A stretch of DNA of 64,000 nucleotides from Prochlorococcus sp. AG-402-P18 (GTDB taxonomy: Bacteria > Cyanobacteriota > Cyanobacteriia > PCC-6307 > Cyanobiaceae). The stretch spans positions 49,848 to 113,847 of the forward strand of contig QCJC01000007.1 of NCBI GenBank assembly GCA_003216275.1, given 5' to 3'. The translations under genes and the position numbers were made by a program. Below are positions 53,313 to 62,817 of the stretch, piece by piece (the first letter of the stretch is position 1; each line of letters starts with the position of its first letter). Below the pieces are notes generated by a model. The model ran no database searches. It saw only the letters and a list, made by a program, of their open reading frames with translations, and had not been told where the DNA came from.

Positions 53313-55031
53313 GTGTTGCGTCTTGAAAAGATTAGTAAGATCTATCCTACTGGCGAAGTCTTGAGGGAAGTTAGTTGGGAAATTAAAAACGGAGAAAGGA
53401 TTGGGCTTGTTGGAGTTAACGGAGCAGGAAAATCGACACAATTAAAAATAATTGCTGGTTTGGAAGAGGCCACTGATGGATCTTTAATTCTTGAAGGAGA
53501 TCCTTCAATTGCATATTTAAAGCAAGAATTTGATGTTGATGTTCATAGAACAGTTAGAGAAGAGTTATTTGAAGCGTTTCAAGAAGCATCTTCTTTGTTG
53601 AATAATCAAAAGCTACTTCAGGAAAAAATGGAGTCTGAATTAGCAGTAAAAGATTTAGATTATTTGAATTCATTAATTAAAGAATTAAGCGTAATTCAAG
53701 CAAAATTTGAATCAATCAATGGTTACGATCTAGAGTCCAAAGTTGAAAAGTTACTGCCTACTATTGGTTTTAATTATGAAGAGGCAGATCAGTTAGTTGG
53801 CGATTTTTCAGGTGGTTGGCAAATGAGAATAGCTTTAGGCAAGATAATTTTGCAAACTCCTGATTTGCTATTACTAGATGAACCGACTAATCATCTTGAT
53901 TTAGAGACTATTGAGTGGTTGGAGAACTATTTACTTAATCAGAAAGTTGCCATGGTAATTGTTAGTCATGATAGATCTTTTTTAGATAAAATCTGTACAA
54001 AAATTGTCAATACAGAGAGAGGCCAATCTAGAACTTATTTAGGAAATTATACATCCTATATTCAACAAAGAGAATTTGAATTGGAATCTCAAAAAGCTGC
54101 TTACGAAAAGCAGCAAAAAGATATTTCATTTCAAAAAGCCTATATAGAAAGATTTCGAGCTAGTGCAACAAGAAGCACCCAAGCAAAAAGTCGAGAGAAG
54201 CTATTAGATAAAGTTGAGCAAATAGAAGCACCAGAGAGTCATTTAAAAGGCCCGGTTTTTAGTTTTATGGAAGCACCTCGTTCTGGTAGTCATGTGTTGA
54301 GTATTAATGACTTATCTCATTGTTATGGAGAAAAAATTTTATTTTTAGGAGCAAATTTAGAGGTAGAGCCAGGAGAAAGAATAGCATTCTTAGGAGAGAA
54401 TGGTTCTGGAAAGTCTACTTTACTTAGACTAATTATGGACTTAGAAAAACCAGATGAAGGATCTCTAAAATTAGGTAAATATAATATTATTCCTAGCTAT
54501 TTTGAACAAAATCAGGCAGAAGCTTTGAAATTAGATAAAACAATAATTGATACAATGTGTCAAGCCGTCCCAAGTTGGACTCAAACAGAAATAAGGTCTT
54601 TACTCGGAGGTTTTGGCTTGAGAAATGATTCGGTTTTCAAGGAAGTAGGAAATATAAGTGGAGGAGAGAAAGCGAGGCTTGCTTTGGCTTTGATGATTAT
54701 TAAACCGTCAAATTTACTTATTCTTGACGAACCTACAAACCATTTAGATATACCCTCTAAGCAAAGGTTAGAAAAGGCATTATCTAATTACAATGGAGCT
54801 GCTTTGATAGTTTCGCATGATAGATATTTTATTTCAAAAGTTGCAAATAAAATTGTTGAAATTAGAGATGGTCAATTAATTAAGTATCAAGGAGATTATA
54901 AATATTATAAAGAGAAGAAAGAAGAAGAAAAATTACAAAAAGAAGAAGAGTTAAAATTAGCAGAACGAGAAAAAAGAAGACTTATAAACCGAGAGCGACA
55001 AAAAAGAAAGAAAAGATCTAATAAGAATTAG
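53313..55031 (+). CDS. ABC-F family ATPase
   Basis: A 572-aa soluble protein with two ABC ATPase domains and no membrane segment. Domain 1: Walker A GVNGAGKST (about 34-42), signature FSGGWQMRIALG (about 165-176), Walker B LLLDEPTNHLD. The linker (about 240-310) is highly charged. Domain 2: Walker A GENGSGKST, signature ISGGEKARLALA, Walker B LILDEPTNHLD. The C-terminus is extremely Lys/Glu/Arg-rich, a coiled-coil tail. ABC-F proteins act on the ribosome, not as transporters. Start GTG 53313 (MLRLEKISK). Confidence 0.95.
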   Translation: MLRLEKISKIYPTGEVLREVSWEIKNGERIGLVGVNGAGKSTQLKIIAGLEEATDGSLILEGDPSIAYLKQEFDVDVHRTVREELFEAFQEASSLLNNQKLLQEKMESELAVKDLDYLNSLIKELSVIQAKFESINGYDLESKVEKLLPTIGFNYEEADQLVGDFSGGWQMRIALGKIILQTPDLLLLDEPTNHLDLETIEWLENYLLNQKVAMVIVSHDRSFLDKICTKIVNTERGQSRTYLGNYTSYIQQREFELESQKAAYEKQQKDISFQKAYIERFRASATRSTQAKSREKLLDKVEQIEAPESHLKGPVFSFMEAPRSGSHVLSINDLSHCYGEKILFLGANLEVEPGERIAFLGENGSGKSTLLRLIMDLEKPDEGSLKLGKYNIIPSYFEQNQAEALKLDKTIIDTMCQAVPSWTQTEIRSLLGGFGLRNDSVFKEVGNISGGEKARLALALMIIKPSNLLILDEPTNHLDIPSKQRLEKALSNYNGAALIVSHDRYFISKVANKIVEIRDGQLIKYQGDYKYYKEKKEEEKLQKEEELKLAEREKRRLINRERQKRKKRSNKN

Positions 55032-55033
55032 TA

Positions 55034-56212
55034 TTATAATTGCAATTGATAAATATCAATTGGCTTAATAATTTTCATATGCGCTCTATTATTTCTAACT
55101 ATTTTGATTTTTATGAAATCTTTTAAATTATTTTGGTTAATTTTTTGAACTACATCTGCAGGTGTGAAGATTGTCTCACCATCTATTGAAATTATAAGGT
55201 CATCAACCTTTAATCCACCTTTTTCTGCTGGACCATTAGGAGTTATGTATTTAATAATTGCTCCGTTCTCTCGTTGGGAAAGAAAATTACTTTTTTGCTT
55301 GATATTACTGGAAAGTGTTACACCGATCATTGGATGTGCAGCTTTTCCAGTACTTATTAAGTCTTGAGCGATTTTTCTCGCTCTGTTAATTGGTATTGCA
55401 AAACCTAATCCTGCTCCTGGACCTGAGCGAACAAGAGTATTGATTCCGATTACCTCCCCATAAGAATTCAGCAATGGTCCTCCAGAATTCCCTGGATTGA
55501 TTGCAGCATCGGTTTGAATGAGATCGATTCTTTTGTCAGATATACCTAACTGGGCAACATCTCTATTTAGATTGCTAATTATCCCCATAGTAACTGTATT
55601 TTCAAGCCCAAAAGGATTTCCAACGGCAATTGCCCAATCGCCAACTTTTAGATCATCCGAATTACCTAAAGGAGCAGTAGGCCAGGGTCCTTTATCAGCA
55701 AGCTTAATCACTGCTAGATCCGTCAGGGAGTCTTGACCAACTACACTTCCCACTACTCTGCGACCATCTGATAAACCCACAATGAGTTGATCAGTTTTGG
55801 CTATTACATGTGCATTAGTTAAAACAAGACCTTCCTTAGAAAAGATCACCCCACTTCCTTGTCCTTTTTCAATGCGAGATCGTGGTACTTGTAATCCTCG
55901 TAGACCAAATAGGCGTTCAAAATATGGATCATTCAATACACCTGGGGGGAACATTCTGTCTGCTGATGACAAAACCTTTCGCTCTGTTTCAATTGTGACT
56001 ACAGCATTTCCGCTAACACCTAAAGCTTTTGATACAAATGATTGTTTATTTAAATTCTGTTTGGGGGTGAGTAAAGGTTCACTAGAATATATTGGTTGAG
56101 AAAATATGAGGTCGGAGGCAAAAAGGATTATTAGAAAAAAGATTTTCAAATAATTTTGATGGTCTATTTTCAATGACCCAATTAAAAATCTAGTTCTTTC
56201 TAATCCATTCAT
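55034..56212 (-). CDS. HtrA/Deg-type serine protease
   Basis: A 392-aa secreted trypsin-like protease. A hydrophobic N-terminal segment (about 22-38, IFFLIILFASDLIF) acts as signal or anchor. The catalytic triad is His135 (LTNAHVI), Asp165 (LTDLAVIKL) and Ser243 (NPGNSGGPL). One PDZ domain occupies about 285-385 (PNGPAEKGGLKVDDLIISID). It handles damaged proteins in the periplasm or thylakoid lumen; Deg1/2/HhoA-type. The stop is 2 bp from that of the convergent ABC-F gene. Confidence 0.95.
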   Translation of the reverse strand: MNGLERTRFLIGSLKIDHQNYLKIFFLIILFASDLIFSQPIYSSEPLLTPKQNLNKQSFVSKALGVSGNAVVTIETERKVLSSADRMFPPGVLNDPYFERLFGLRGLQVPRSRIEKGQGSGVIFSKEGLVLTNAHVIAKTDQLIVGLSDGRRVVGSVVGQDSLTDLAVIKLADKGPWPTAPLGNSDDLKVGDWAIAVGNPFGLENTVTMGIISNLNRDVAQLGISDKRIDLIQTDAAINPGNSGGPLLNSYGEVIGINTLVRSGPGAGLGFAIPINRARKIAQDLISTGKAAHPMIGVTLSSNIKQKSNFLSQRENGAIIKYITPNGPAEKGGLKVDDLIISIDGETIFTPADVVQKINQNNLKDFIKIKIVRNNRAHMKIIKPIDIYQLQL

Positions 56213-56444
56213 TTGCTTTATAAGGGATTAGTTCTATAGTCTTTAATAATTTATATTAGCTAATTTAAGGATCTAAAAGCCGCCGCTTTGATTACAGTAG
56301 ATTTTTACAAAGAACTTTCAAATTAAACTTTATTTACCTTAGAATTTAATTATAATTCCTTTTATTAGTGAGGATTAAATTAAGGCAACTTAAAAACTTG
56401 ATTTGATTAAGGCCTTAAGCTTTTTTGATTTTCTTATTTTGCCA

Positions 56445-56720
56445 ATGTTGAGCAATTTCTTACCTTTTCTTTATGGCCTGTCAGTTTTTGTTCTGTTGAT
56501 TGTCGCTGCTAGAGTAATGATGAATGGTTTTTTTTCAGGTCAATCATTAAATAATCAAAATTCATTCTCAGATGAAATATCTGATGATAGGACTGGTTTG
56601 GTTACTATTCATCCAGAATTATTAAATAAAGATGGTTGCATTACTGATGAAGATTTGCTTACAGTTCGTTTTTCCAAGGACAATGATCCTCCAAAATCAA
56701 CGGAAAAGCCTTCTGAATAA
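56445..56720 (+). CDS. DUF2973-like membrane protein, 91 aa
   Basis: One N-terminal membrane helix (MLSNFLPFLYGLSVFVLLIV, to about 25) is followed by a soluble part with VTIHPELLNKDGCITDEDLLTVRF (about 55-78), which matches the HPELLDxxGxxTxExLLxxRF pattern of cyanobacterial DUF2973 proteins. The frame extends 14 codons upstream to a TTG (56403), but ATG 56445 is preferred. Function unknown. It lies 59 bp before the next gene, probably cotranscribed. Confidence 0.75.
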   Translation: MLSNFLPFLYGLSVFVLLIVAARVMMNGFFSGQSLNNQNSFSDEISDDRTGLVTIHPELLNKDGCITDEDLLTVRFSKDNDPPKSTEKPSE

Positions 56721-56779
56721 TTTTCATTAGATTTTTTTGATTTGACATTAATTAAATAGTTCTCAAAGAGGTTTTAATT

Positions 56780-57163
56780 TTGGAACAAAGAACACGCATA
56801 GTCGCTGCAGTTTTGAAAAACTTAAAGTTACCTCCTAGGTTTCGTTTGAGGTTATTAAAAGAAGATCCAGTAAGACTTGAACTGAGCCTTACGCCCGCAT
56901 ATGGAAAGGAACCTATTCAAGTTGGGTTAGTTGAATCTCTTGATCTGGTAGCAAGACGTGACAGAGAAGGAAGAATTCCTCGAGATCTACAAGGAACATG
57001 GGATTGGACAGTTCGACATGGCGATGTCAGTACTGGTGGATGGAATCCATATTTAAAAGAAGCCCTACAAACAATGTTTGAAACTGGCTTGCCTGCAATT
57101 ATTTACGAGGAATTAACTGGTGAGGACTACCACCCTGTTGATGGCGCTAGACATGTAAGATAG
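56780..57163 (+). CDS. Conserved cyanobacterial-type hypothetical protein, 127 aa
   Basis: A soluble alpha/beta protein with characteristic segments KLPPRFRLRLLKEDPVRLEL (about 16-35), DREGRIPRDLQGTWDWTVRHG (about 57-77) and LPAIIYEELTGEDYHPVDG (about 104-122). It is likely conserved among cyanobacteria, but I cannot name a family. Start TTG 56780 (MEQRTRIVAAVLKN), with AAAGAGG 7 bp upstream. It lies between the DUF2973-like gene and the small hli. Confidence 0.75.
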   Translation: MEQRTRIVAAVLKNLKLPPRFRLRLLKEDPVRLELSLTPAYGKEPIQVGLVESLDLVARRDREGRIPRDLQGTWDWTVRHGDVSTGGWNPYLKEALQTMFETGLPAIIYEELTGEDYHPVDGARHVR

Positions 57164-57263
57164 GATTTTAATTTGAAAATTTAAATTAATTTCATTAGTG
57201 CAGTTATATCAGTTCTCATTTTGAGCCTTTCTTTAGTATTATTAATATGTTTGCGGTTTTTCA

Positions 57264-57410
57264 ATGAAAGATAACTTTGAACCTCGTTTTGGATTTGTCA
57301 ACTTTGCTGAAATATGGAATGGTCGATTAGCCATGATGGGAATTTTAATTGGTTTAACTACAGAGCTTCTAACTGGACAAGGAATCTTAACTCAAATGGG
57401 AATAGGTTAG
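57264..57410 (+). CDS. hli: Short high-light-inducible protein (Hli), 48 aa
   Basis: The frame from ATG 57264 to TAG 57408-57410 encodes FVNFAEIWNGRLAMMGILIGL (split as FAEIWNGRLAMMGIL, about 14-28), containing the ExWNGRxAMxG chlorophyll-binding motif and one membrane helix. It is the minimal Hli size, with only a 13-residue N-terminus, compared with ~38 in the other copy at 25901. It is too short for usual length cut-offs but unmistakable. Confidence 0.92.
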   Translation: MKDNFEPRFGFVNFAEIWNGRLAMMGILIGLTTELLTGQGILTQMGIG

Positions 57411-57442
57411 AAAACTAATTATTTAGTTTTTATTTATTAGGT

Positions 57443-58603
57443 TTGAATAATATTAAAACTACAAAAGATTCTTTACCTACATTTAGTGTTAATGAATTAA
57501 ATCAATCTATTGGCTTATTACTTTCTAGAGGGTTTGCTCCCAAATTTATACTTAAGGCAACTGTTTCTAAAGCTCAAATTAGAAAAGGTCATTTATGGTT
57601 AACTTTAACTGATGGTAAAGCAAGTGTTGATGGAGTTGCATGGGCATCCACATTAAATTCTCTAAAATTCTTACCGAAGCAAGATGATGGAGTTTTAATA
57701 GTTGGTAAATTAAATTTTTGGGAGTCTCAAGCAAGAATATCTGTACAAGTTTTAGACATTAGAGCAAGTCTTTCTACTGTTCTTAAGAAGTTTGAATTAG
57801 TTAAATCGAATCTTCTTCAAGAAGGTTTGATAAATGAATCTTTAAGAAAAAAATTACCAAAATACCCTGATTCAATTGCTATTCTCACAAGTGTTCCAAG
57901 CTCTGCCCTTGCGGACATGCTTAGAACAGCCAAGGAAAGATGGCCTTTAACAAAATTATATGTAATTCCCATTCCAGTTCAAGGTAATAATGAAGAAAAA
58001 GTAGGAAATATATTAAGAGAATTAAAAATAAATCGATTGAAATTATCTGCAATTGTTATTGGAAGAGGAGGAGGAAGTAGAGAGGATTTAATATTGTTTG
58101 ATAGTGAAATCATTGCAAGAGAGATTGCAGGATTTCCTATCCCTGTTATTACAGGTATAGGCCATGAAGATGATCTGACAATTGCTGATTTAGTAGCAGA
58201 TCATAGATCTGCTACTCCCACTGCTGCGATAGTTGATTTATTACCTTCAAAAATGAATGAAATTAATAATTTTTTGCAAACTAAGAAGATGATAAAAGAT
58301 TACTTTAACTTATTTTTTGCAAGTAAGAAAAACTTCTTAATTGCAAAAAAGGCTATTTTTGAATCACACTCACCTATGCAAATAATAAAATCTAAAAAAA
58401 CAAATCTGAACCATATATATCAGCTTTTAAATGCTCTTTCACCACATACTTATCTTAAAAGAGGTTTTGCATTAGTTACTGATTTAAAAGGTAAATCTAT
58501 TAACAGCGTTAAGAATTTGAGAAAAAGTGATAAATTCTTAGTTCAACTTTTTGATGGTAAGATTTCAGCAGAGGTAGATAATGTTAATTATGATAAAATA
58601 TAG
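57443..58603 (+). CDS. xseA: Exodeoxyribonuclease VII large subunit
   Basis: A 386-aa protein: N-terminal OB-fold nucleic-acid-binding domain (about 10-105) and the catalytic domain with the family motifs AILTSVPSSALADML (about 150-164), IGRGGGSREDLILFD (about 207-221) and PVITGIGHEDDLTIADLVADHRSATPTAAIVDL (split, about 234-266). It is shorter than the E. coli protein (~450 aa) because the coiled-coil C-terminal part is reduced. Start TTG 57443. Paired with xseB 25 bp downstream. Confidence 0.95.
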   Translation: MNNIKTTKDSLPTFSVNELNQSIGLLLSRGFAPKFILKATVSKAQIRKGHLWLTLTDGKASVDGVAWASTLNSLKFLPKQDDGVLIVGKLNFWESQARISVQVLDIRASLSTVLKKFELVKSNLLQEGLINESLRKKLPKYPDSIAILTSVPSSALADMLRTAKERWPLTKLYVIPIPVQGNNEEKVGNILRELKINRLKLSAIVIGRGGGSREDLILFDSEIIAREIAGFPIPVITGIGHEDDLTIADLVADHRSATPTAAIVDLLPSKMNEINNFLQTKKMIKDYFNLFFASKKNFLIAKKAIFESHSPMQIIKSKKTNLNHIYQLLNALSPHTYLKRGFALVTDLKGKSINSVKNLRKSDKFLVQLFDGKISAEVDNVNYDKI

Positions 58604-58628
58604 TTTTAGTAAGCTTCTTTTATAATCC

Positions 58629-58919
58629 ATGTCAGTTAAGAAAGATATCAATGGTAAAGATTTAAAGAAATCTAGAAAACAGACTGATTTGAATCTTATA
58701 GAAGTATTTAAAAAAGAAATTAAAAAACTAAATTATGAAGAATCCATAGATGCCTTAGAGTCCGTTATAGCTAATGTTCAAGATGAAAATATTTCGCTAG
58801 ATCAAATACAAAGTAATTATATTAGAGGTCATATTCTTTTAAAACATTGTGAGGAGTTACTTCAGTTTGTCGAACAAGAGATTAATGAAATTAATCCAGA
58901 AAAATTAAATATAGATTGA
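58629..58919 (+). CDS. xseB: Exodeoxyribonuclease VII small subunit
   Basis: A 96-aa small subunit. The conserved core is NYEESIDALESVIANVQDENISLDQIQSNYIRG (split as YEESIDALESVIANVQDE and SLDQIQSNYIRG, about 37-68), the XseB helix-hairpin, with an extended basic N-terminus. Its position after xseA confirms the identity. The stop codon lies inside a terminator hairpin. Confidence 0.92.
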   Translation: MSVKKDINGKDLKKSRKQTDLNLIEVFKKEIKKLNYEESIDALESVIANVQDENISLDQIQSNYIRGHILLKHCEELLQFVEQEINEINPEKLNID

Positions 58920-58940
58920 TTATCCTAATCTATATTTTTT
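58908..58940. terminator. Bidirectional terminator overlapping xseB stop
   Basis: AATATAGATT and AATCTATATT form a 10-bp stem around GATTATCCT, running into TTTTTT on the plus strand. The xseB stop codon (58917) and the end of the convergent zinc-ribbon gene (58925) lie within it. Confidence 0.75.
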
Positions 58941-59251
58941 GGCTTTATATCTATAGTTGCTGAACTTGCAGGAATATCTTCAAGACTATCTTCTTTATTT
59001 CTTATAGTTATCCCACATACAGGGCAAAAAGTTTGAGTATTTAGAAAACTTGAGCCACATGCTGAACATATTTGGATTTTTGATTGTATTCTCTTCCAGG
59101 TGATCCACCCTATACCTCCTAAAATAAGAGGTATTAATGTAATGAAAAGGAATAACCCACCAGCTAAATCAATCACTAATTTACCAGCTGGTGTTGGTAA
59201 AATGAATAGAAAAATAAAAAGTATCCAAATTAATGAAGATGGCTTATTCAT
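58925..59251 (-). CDS. Membrane protein with C-terminal zinc ribbon, 108 aa
   Basis: Two hydrophobic helices (about 6-22 and 28-50, e.g. GGLFLFITLIPLILGGIGWI) are followed by a zinc ribbon with four Cys: CSACGSSFLNTQTFCPVCG (about 62-80). Then a short polar tail. No enzyme domain is present; this looks like a small regulator or adaptor with a cytosolic zinc site. It converges on xseB. Confidence 0.7.
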   Translation of the reverse strand: MNKPSSLIWILFIFLFILPTPAGKLVIDLAGGLFLFITLIPLILGGIGWITWKRIQSKIQICSACGSSFLNTQTFCPVCGITIRNKEDSLEDIPASSATIDIKPKNID

Positions 59252-59313
59252 AGCAATTTCACAAATTTGACTTATTTATTCTAATTTAAGATTCCTGATT
59301 ATTTTATAGATGT

Positions 59314-60240
59314 TTACACATATCGATTACGTCGCATACTTGCAATCACCACACTCCAGCATTGCCCAAAATAAATAATAACTCCTACCATCCAGACCCA
59401 AAGAGTTAAAACTAGGACTCCTCCAATAAATCCATATGCTTGAAATCTTGACCCCAAAGATAGAATGCTTCGACTAACTGCCAAATTCAGAATAGTTAAT
59501 AAAACACCAATCATTAAAGCTCCAGGAATTAATGGTTTCAAAGGTACTCTTCGACTTGGAAGTAAGCCTTGTAAAAGCAATGCCATGGTTGAGAAGCCAA
59601 GTAAAGGAAGAACAAATTGACCTACTTGAAGTACTGGAATTCTTGACATCATTGTTTCGATCCAAGGCGTAGTATTGGCTAATTCCTCTAAGACGGCACC
59701 TGGAATCATTCGTATATTTGCACTAATTTGATCGATTACCATTAAGAAACCCACTAAAAGAACTACGAAAAAGGCTTCTATTCTATTTCTTATAAATCTA
59801 AATGCTTGAATTCTTAGTGGATCAGGTTTGGACTTAATAGGTAAAACGTCCTCCCATAATCTATCCGCTCCTCTTTGAAGAGTTAGATAAGCATTCCCAG
59901 CAGTGATCATCAAAAACATTGCACCAAGTATTCCTGCTCCAAAACCTTGATTTACTAATTTGACTAAAGTGGTGTCAACCAAGCCAACAACGGATGGTGG
60001 TAAGACTTGAGCAGCCAAAGCGATGATTTGTTGATCTAAGCCTTGCTGTTTTCCTAGAAACCACGATGCTACAGATAGAGATATTAATAATATTGGAAAG
60101 AATGATTGAAGCGTGTAATAAGCGAATGCAGCACTTAAGTCAACACAATCACATTTAGACCACCTTTCATAAGCTCTCCAGAGGCTGCTAAAAAACCATC
60201 TTGCTTTGTGACTCCAGTTCAAACCCACGTTGGTTTTCAA
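59314..60240 (-). CDS. YihY/BrkB-family membrane protein
   Basis: A 308-aa polytopic protein of the YihY/virulence factor BrkB family (once misnamed RNase BN). It has six helices and the conserved DLSAAFAYYTLQSFFPILLISLSVASW (about 35-61), the LWEDVLP turn after the second helix, and VLVLTLWVWMVGVIIYFGQCWSVV near the C-terminus. Cellular role unknown in all bacteria. It is downstream of the IMPase gene on the same strand (122 bp). Confidence 0.92.
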   Translation of the reverse strand: MKTNVGLNWSHKARWFFSSLWRAYERWSKCDCVDLSAAFAYYTLQSFFPILLISLSVASWFLGKQQGLDQQIIALAAQVLPPSVVGLVDTTLVKLVNQGFGAGILGAMFLMITAGNAYLTLQRGADRLWEDVLPIKSKPDPLRIQAFRFIRNRIEAFFVVLLVGFLMVIDQISANIRMIPGAVLEELANTTPWIETMMSRIPVLQVGQFVLPLLGFSTMALLLQGLLPSRRVPLKPLIPGALMIGVLLTILNLAVSRSILSLGSRFQAYGFIGGVLVLTLWVWMVGVIIYFGQCWSVVIASMRRNRYV

Positions 60241-60362
60241 GTATTTACTATTACGCTAACTCCTAAGGAGAGAATTTCTCGAAGTTTAGTTAGTTGATTT
60301 AGATTCGTAGATTTTTTGTTACTATCGAATTGATTTATTCAATATCACGAAAAATAATCAAA

Positions 60363-61181
60363 TTAATTTTTCTTGATTAATGCATTAGACCAGGGAATCA
60401 TTTTATTCAATTGATCTTTCGAAGATGCTGTCAATAACGGGAAATTTACATAAGTTAGATCATTACCTGGGTGAATATTTGTTGGATTTGTATCTAGCCA
60501 TTTGATAAGGCAATTAAGTTCTTCAAGTATTAGCCAAGCTGCTGCAATATCCCAGATCTTTGGTGTTGCTTCCAGCGCTGCAACAGTCTGGCCTATGGCA
60601 ACACTAGTCATATTTAAACTTGAAACCCCAAGTAATCTGATTTTCCCAGGAAAAGGTTGCTCTGGCTTCATTTGTAAAACTTTAATTGATCGGCTACAAA
60701 GCGAAATGCAATCACTATTCTTTTTGAATCTGGATTCAGGTTTAAGTGGTTTGTGATTGAGCCAAACTCCTTTTCCTTTAATTGCAAGAATACGTTTTTT
60801 AAGAGCTGGTATATCAAGAAACGCAGTTTGTGGTTGCCCATTTGCAAATCGAGCGATGGATATTGCCCAGTAGGGGATACCTGCTGCAAAATTAGTTGTT
60901 CCATCTAATGGGTCAACTACCCAATATTCAGAAGAGCTAGGTATGCACTTATTACCCTCTTCACTTAAAACACCTTCTCCTTGAGCAATTGAACTTAAAC
61001 CATTAACTATAGTTTGATCACTCCAGCGATCACATTCGGTAATTAGTGTTCCATCTGGCTTAAGATCAGAATTGATTTGACCGAAATCTTGCAGTTGTCT
61101 TTTCCCAACATTATCAACTAAATCATGAATTGATTTGAGTTGATCGTTGCTAAGAGGGTTGGATATTTTGTTTTGATTCAT
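60363..61181 (-). CDS. Inositol monophosphatase-family phosphatase
   Basis: A 272-aa Mg-dependent phosphatase. The metal site is VLSEEGN (Glu region, about 76-82) and WVVDPLDGTTNF (about 87-98); the second site is IWDIAAAWLILEE (about 208-220, with the WDxAA motif). It may act on inositol-1-P, histidinol-P or PAP; the family does not reveal the substrate. Given cysH in the window a PAP phosphatase role is conceivable, but not supported beyond that. It lies 18 bp after the TolC-like gene on the same strand. Confidence 0.9.
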   Translation of the reverse strand: MNQNKISNPLSNDQLKSIHDLVDNVGKRQLQDFGQINSDLKPDGTLITECDRWSDQTIVNGLSSIAQGEGVLSEEGNKCIPSSSEYWVVDPLDGTTNFAAGIPYWAISIARFANGQPQTAFLDIPALKKRILAIKGKGVWLNHKPLKPESRFKKNSDCISLCSRSIKVLQMKPEQPFPGKIRLLGVSSLNMTSVAIGQTVAALEATPKIWDIAAAWLILEELNCLIKWLDTNPTNIHPGNDLTYVNFPLLTASSKDQLNKMIPWSNALIKKN

Positions 61182-61199
61182 GTTTGGTATAGTTAAAGC

Positions 61200-62780
61200 T
61201 TATGGCTGACATAGAGGAATTAAATTCGATTCATAAACGTTTGATGAGGTTTCGGAAAAGTTTTGGCTCTGTGTAGGTGTTTTAATGTCGCATGGCCTGA
61301 TGTTATCTAAACCAGTTTGTCTACTTAAATCAGCTATTAAAGTGTTATAGCTAGTTACTGCAATAATATAACGAACCTCTGAATCAGTTAAATCTCTTTG
61401 ATTATTTACAACTTCTCGTTGGGTAGTAATTCCGGATTTATATCTTAATTTGGCAAGTCTGAGAGACTCCCTAGCTGATAAAACTTCTGAATAAGATGAT
61501 GAGATATTCAGTTTAGCTGATTCTAGTTTGAAAAATACTTCTTCAACTCCTTGTCTGATTTCGGCTCTTTTTAAAGCAAAACTCAACTTAGCTTCTTCAG
61601 CTTTACTTTTATTATATTTGTAAAGCGCTCTGGATTGACCTCCATCAAAAATATACCAAGATGCATTTAGGCCAATAGTATTAGAAAAGCTAGATGCTTC
61701 ATTATCAATATCTGGAGAGATTTTGTTTAGTTCTCCTCTAGAAAATGTTGTTGTAGATGTATTGACAATGCTGACTCTTGGTTGCCCTGCAGCAATAGCA
61801 GCATTTGCATTACTATTATTGATGGAGATATCCAGAAGTATATTGTCTAGTTCTTCGCGCTTATTATAAGCAGCGATAATACTTTCTTCTAAGGATGCAT
61901 CCCAGATCCCTATGACTTTGGTCTTCGAACCAATTTTAGGTGTAACATCTTCTGGAAAATTGAGTATTTGAGCAAGGTATCTCTGACCAATTTTTTGATC
62001 TCCCAATTTAATATTTAATAACTGTTGATCTCGCGCTAGCTGCGTTTTTGCTTCTAGTACCTCTAACTTTGTACCAACACCTGATTCAAATCTAATTTCT
62101 GCATCTTTTAGAGCAAGAGCTGATGATTCAATAGATTTGTTGGCTACTTCAATGTCTTCATTTGCTTTTTGCAAATTAAAATATCTTTTTTTTGCTTCTA
62201 ATTTCAAGTCTCTTAAAACAATAGTGTATGTGTGTTTTGCCTTTTCATAACTATCTCTAGCTGAAGCTATTTCTGGAATTCTGGCAGGGTTAATCAAATC
62301 CCATTGTATTTGAGCACTGATAGAAGTGCTCCATTGCTTACTTGATGTATCTGGTAAGGACTTTGATTGATTGTAATTCTCAGATTTGAAATATTGAGGA
62401 ATACCATTCGCTGTGAGGTTTAACTTTGGATACCAGGAGGATAATGAACTTTTTAATAATGATTTAGATTGCTCAATTTTTTCTAACTGGACTTTGATTC
62501 TGCGATTGTTATTAATAAGAATATTCTCTAATTCATCTAGCTTTACCATTTCAAAACTTTTTACTAACACTTCTCTTGATCTAGATGGTCTTGCAAGATC
62601 CTTAGGAGAATTTAATTCATATTTCATTTCTTGGTAGTTTTGAGTAAGTTTTTTATTGAAAGGCTTTGTTGGTCTTTTCGAGGAATCGATTTTTGGTAAA
62701 TTTGTTGCCCATAAAGGATTTATTCCAGATACAAATAATCCAGCAATAATTAGGAATTTTTTTTTCACTCTCCCCCTCAT
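61200..62780 (-). CDS. TolC-family outer membrane efflux protein
   Basis: A protein of about 526 aa with a signal peptide (MRGRVKKKFLIIAGLFVSGI...WA) and two OEP repeats. Repeats are visible as long helical coils with ARDSYEKAKHTYTIVLRDLK and RFESGVGTKLEVLEAKTQLA (about 190-255), and later RLAKLRYKSGITTQREVVNNQRDL (about 455-478). It forms the trimeric outer membrane channel for type I secretion or RND efflux. A longer TTG start (62831) exists, but the ATG at 62780 begins the signal peptide properly. It follows the radical-SAM gene on the same strand. Confidence 0.92.
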   Translation of the reverse strand: MRGRVKKKFLIIAGLFVSGINPLWATNLPKIDSSKRPTKPFNKKLTQNYQEMKYELNSPKDLARPSRSREVLVKSFEMVKLDELENILINNNRRIKVQLEKIEQSKSLLKSSLSSWYPKLNLTANGIPQYFKSENYNQSKSLPDTSSKQWSTSISAQIQWDLINPARIPEIASARDSYEKAKHTYTIVLRDLKLEAKKRYFNLQKANEDIEVANKSIESSALALKDAEIRFESGVGTKLEVLEAKTQLARDQQLLNIKLGDQKIGQRYLAQILNFPEDVTPKIGSKTKVIGIWDASLEESIIAAYNKREELDNILLDISINNSNANAAIAAGQPRVSIVNTSTTTFSRGELNKISPDIDNEASSFSNTIGLNASWYIFDGGQSRALYKYNKSKAEEAKLSFALKRAEIRQGVEEVFFKLESAKLNISSSYSEVLSARESLRLAKLRYKSGITTQREVVNNQRDLTDSEVRYIIAVTSYNTLIADLSRQTGLDNIRPCDIKTPTQSQNFSETSSNVYESNLIPLCQP

Positions 62781-62817
62781 AGTTGTAAGAAAAATTGAGT
62801 TGAATTTAGTAAAGCAA

